Shown here: positions 60,469-64,000 of the stretch, in pieces | Layout: each line of letters begins with the position of its first letter | Position numbering within the stretch: the first letter of the stretch is position 1 | From: Mansonella perstans | Taxonomy: Eukaryota; Nematoda; Chromadorea; Rhabditida; Onchocercidae | Reading direction: 5' to 3' | Length of the DNA stretch: 64,000 nucleotides | Assembly: GCA_037074765.1 (NCBI GenBank) | Contig: JBAMDO010000126.1 | Coordinates: 1 to 64,000 of the forward strand | Position numbers and translations under genes: made by a program | The notes under the pieces: model-generated | The model's input: only the letters and a program-made list of their open reading frames with translations | Told to the model about the DNA's origin: nothing | Database searches by the model: none

Positions 60469-63263
60469 ATGGAAAGCATTCTGGAAACTCAGCGACGTTT
60501 GCACGAGGAACGTGATCGCCTGATTGATAGTATGACCAAAGAGTACTTGCATGAACGTAAATCTGTTAGTTTGCTTTCATTATCTTCTAATTTGATTTTT
60601 TCTTTCCTCTTTTTGACAGTGCTTACTTATTTTCTTTTCTTTTATTTATTTTCAAAATACTTTGAATTTTTTTGATTTCTGCGAACAAAATTGTTAATTT
60701 TATCGAATTTTGCTGAACTGATTGTTTTACTTGCAGCATAAAGAAAGAATCAATGGTGATCACCGTGTGCGTCGCCTTGTTGACGTAAGTTTTTTTAGTC
60801 AAATTTATCTAAGAGTATTAGGTATTCATGAAAAGTTTTCGAACTCAAAATTTGAAGTTTATAAAGTATTTGTTTTGTATTTTACGATATTACAGATATA
60901 ATTTTTTATACTGAATATAATCGATTAACTGTAATATTTTACTCTAATATAATTGAATTGGATCTGTTTGAAAGCTTTTATAATTCCTCAGAATTTAAAG
61001 AATCATAAAAATATACTTTTATGATTACTTTAAAATTTTGGATCTTTAAGCAGTACAATACACCCCTCGATTCATGCTTATAGATTTGACTTTGCAGGTT
61101 TTATGAACTTTGCATTCACTGTGATAAAACTTGTTTGGTTTAATCTGATTGAGACTCGATAGTTTGATTTGTATATCTAAATTTTTTATTTTCGGTCAAC
61201 CCTGGAGTCCTGTAAACCACTAGAGAGTTAGGTTATCTCTTTTTTGAAATAAATTGGTGGTTGACTACATTAATTTTCTTTATTTGTTTTTTATTTTAAG
61301 CGACATCATGAAGTCACGAAAAAGTTACGCCTGATATATGAAGATGATGACAGGTCACGCAAATCGGAATTACGCGCTATTGCTGGTCCAAATGAATTCG
61401 CAGAATTTTACTCACGTCTGAAATCACTGAAGGATGCGCATAGGAGAAATCCAGATGAGGTCTGTCAGCGCATTTTATTGGATTAATACGTTTGATAGAA
61501 TTATTTTTCATGCTACTCTTTCTACAATTTCATAGTTGTACGGTAATTTTTCAATTTTACATCTTGAAATGTCATTCTTTGTCGGAATAAAGTTCAAACT
61601 ATCAATCTTAAGAAGTAACGGTTGCGCTCCGATGGATATTTGAATTAGCATGTGGGCAAACATCCATGACATTCTGATTTTTTTTTATGGAACTTTATAA
61701 ATTCTTTGCAGATTGCTATACCGCTAAGTTTGGAATTTCAAAAAATGAATGAAGCTATAGAAAACATAGAATTAGCTGAAAAAGATGTAATTGAATTTAC
61801 CGATGAAGAAGGATATGGACGATTTTTGGATCTGCATACTCTTTACGATAAATACATCAATATCAAAGGAGTGAAGGTTTGCCTTTTTTTAGCTTCTGAG
61901 TGGATTAACATAATTTTATCGTCATGTTTTTTTTGTCTCGCATATTTCGCTTCGTTATATTCAAGTCAAATTTCCTTATGAATTTTATTTCTATCATCAT
62001 TTGAAAAGTTAATGGAGTATTCGGCGAATTATTATCATTGATGTTATGCAAATGCTGAGCTATGCATTCTTCGAGTTCGACTGGAGAGGGTAATAAGTAT
62101 TACAAATCAATAACTGTACTCTAAATCAGCTGTTATTTGGAGACCAAAACGTTAAGTGTAGATTATGCCGATGCAAATTAAATTTAAATTTAAAATAGGA
62201 ATAACATCATCCTACAAGCATTTAGTCCAGTTTTTTTCCCTTTCTACTTCTTTGTTGTGAATGACTTTAAATTTTAGAAATGCTACATATAAAAGTCAGA
62301 CCAGTTTAGACCAGTTTGGAATTCTTAAAATTTATTCTGTAATTGATACAAGGTGAGTTTTTTAGCATAAATGGAATAATTTGAGGCTGTAATTGGGAAA
62401 GTTTGGAGTTTAATAAACGCATTTTCTTGTTCTTTCATATTTCTTTAATTATTTTGTTTTATTTTACTTTTCAGAGAATGGATTATTTGGCATTCTTAAG
62501 CAACTTTGATCGTTTTTCTGATATTCCAATGAGCTCAAAGAAATCTGGCAGCTACCGTGAATATCTTGGCGCTCTGAAAGAATATCTGATTACTTTTCTC
62601 GCAAGGACACGACCTCTGCTTAGTGTGAATGATGAATTTGAGAAAGCTGACGTTGAATTTGACAAGAAATGGGAGGAAGGCATGTCTTTTTATCTTGTTT
62701 TTAAAACTTCTCGCTTTAAAAATGCATCGTTATTTACTTGCACTGTGTATGGTATTTTTAATTTTCAAGAAAGTATTCAAATAGTCACAAATTACGGCGA
62801 TAGTGAAAGAAAATATGTAGCTTTATCATTCAGGCACAGTCTCAGGATGGAATCGCGATCAGCATAGCGCCTTGGCGCATTCTGGCGCATATTTGGATCT
62901 TTCGTCATTCGAAACAGCTACCGATTTGGAAGCACTTGGACTTGATCGTCTGAAATTTGCACTCGTCGCGCTTGGTTTAAAATGCGGCGGGTTTGTTGAA
63001 TTTAATTTATCAATATAATGGCAAGCAAAGCAAAAAAAAAATCTAGAGATTCCTTTGGAATTTTATCCATATATTGATTTGGAAATTGAAATCGATAATT
63101 TTTTTTACAGTACGCTAAAGGAAAGAGCAGAACGACTATTTGCAACTAAAGGACATAAATTGAGTGAAATGGAGAAGACGGCGTTAGCAAAACGTCATGA
63201 TGCGGATCAAAAGGAACAGTTCAAATTGTACCAAACAGCACGATTGGAAGCATACATTCAACG
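60469..63263 (+). CDS. SF3A3: Splicing factor 3A subunit 3 (SF3a60), 3' end not visible
   Basis: Part of the SF3a complex of U2 snRNP, needed for pre-spliceosome assembly in the nucleus. Seven exons are seen: 60469-60564, 60737-60784, 61301-61459, 61712-61876, 62475-62679, 62834-62990 and 63111 to about 63263. The protein begins [18 protein letters not shown] and continues with [94 protein letters not shown] and [17 protein letters not shown], in the order and spacing of SF3A3. The C-terminal zinc-finger half is absent from the window. Two junctions need GC donors: GAAG before GCATGT at 62680, where phase and homology leave no GT option, and probably CAACG before GCAAGA at 63264. The other introns are GT-AG. 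Confidence 0.92.
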
Positions 63264-64000
63264 GCAAGATATTTACTTAAATGTTTACACAAATTCACTA
63301 ATTTTGTTTTCATATATATATTATATTAGTAATTCCTCTCACATCTAATTAATTTTTGCGGGGAATATCGGTTGATAGCAATGCACTACTTAAAACAGCA
63401 TGTAATTAGGATGAATACATTTGATGATTATAATATATGGACGATAAGCTTGATTAATTGATCGTACAGTATTTGGAGGTATAGAAATTCAAGTATAATA
63501 TTCAATTAACAGATTGCAGAATTATAACAAACTTATTTCTGTATAGAGTTACTGGAAAATTAATTTCTCATTTTTGCTATTTATCGTATTTGATGAAGAA
63601 TTTGCAAAATATTTCAATATTTTTAATGTTTTTGAAGATAGAAAGTGACAAAAAATGCGTCATCCTGAAAAACCCTCATCTTCATAGGAATGAGCTTCAC
63701 TAAAAGCATTGAAGTATTCGTGTATAATCTGATAAGAATAGAGTTTATTTTTTTTCCTGTTGTTAAAATAATAGATTCTGATGAATAGAAGACGTTACCC
63801 ATCTCATTGCAGGAAGATGACTGCCTAATTAGCTCTCAAGAAGATTAACTGTGGCAAAGGCGTTTGATTATGATGAGAGGGGACTAGATTGCATAGAGGA
63901 TTGTTATTTACCGGATCCGTTCATGACAACATTACAAGAAAACATCTGTTTAGACAATATCATGCTAATTAATCATTTTTATCAAGTTTAACACAAATAT
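63264..64000. other. Last visible intron or 3' part of SF3A3
   Basis: No exon encoding the expected downstream parts of SF3A3 (coiled segment and C2H2-type zinc finger) is seen up to the window end, so this is probably a long intron whose next exon lies outside. Confidence 0.45.

Noticed and set aside
1..64000. CRISPR array, bacterial insertion sequence or endosymbiont DNA insert
   Set aside because: No spaced identical repeats, no bacterial-type operons and no transposase frame were seen. All tandem arrays are degenerate eukaryotic minisatellites or microsatellites.

Overview
The window is nuclear DNA of a nematode, most likely a filarial-type (clade III) parasite. The base composition is strongly AT-rich. 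Genes are split into many short exons with T-rich acceptors ending TTTCAG or TTGCAG. Two starts sit just behind a likely trans-splice acceptor. The gene set (FMRFamide-type peptide receptor, M13 protease, PLAA, SF3A3) fits this. Species assignment is inference. I rebuilt gene models by hand from splice sites and reading-phase agreement; there was no alignment or transcript support.

Layout. Bases 1-1900 hold nothing I recognise. A complete UMP-CMP kinase (+, 1951-3666) follows. The minus strand from 4600 to 7760 carries weaker coding material: a lone terminal exon, the 3' part of a possible small secreted protein with a GC-rich structured block in its intron, and a divergent eIF4E-like gene. 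A ten-exon RPUSD2-type pseudouridine synthase (-, 7993-12077) comes next. Bases 12.5-23.7 kb are an AT-rich gene-poor stretch with minisatellites and hairpins. A seven-exon FMRFamide-receptor-like GPCR (+, 23748-29069) is followed by another gene-poor stretch (29.2-37.2 kb) full of simple repeats.

A 17-exon M13 (neprilysin-type) metalloprotease occupies 37227-46808 (+). Its introns hold a triplicated splice acceptor, an antisense coding-like exon resembling THEG repeats, and a minisatellite. From 46.8 to 52.6 kb lie a 45-bp palindrome, a two-subunit repeat, a tiny candidate secreted peptide gene (-), a broken SLC25A51-like carrier (+) and an unrecognised degenerate coding segment (-). PLAA (-, 52624-59323) and SF3A3 (+, 60469 to beyond the last visible exon at about 63263) are divergently arranged; SF3A3 is cut by the window end or has its remaining exons outside it.

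The genes do not form one pathway. They are housekeeping genes (nucleotide salvage, RNA modification, splicing, ubiquitin/p97 handling) mixed with neuropeptide signalling (a receptor and a peptidase class that degrades peptides). The most unusual points are two GC-AG introns in SF3A3, two tandem PFU-like units in PLAA, a peptide GPCR without the DRY arginine, the eIF4E-like gene lacking one cap-binding tryptophan, and many short degenerate minisatellites with 20-60 bp periods.
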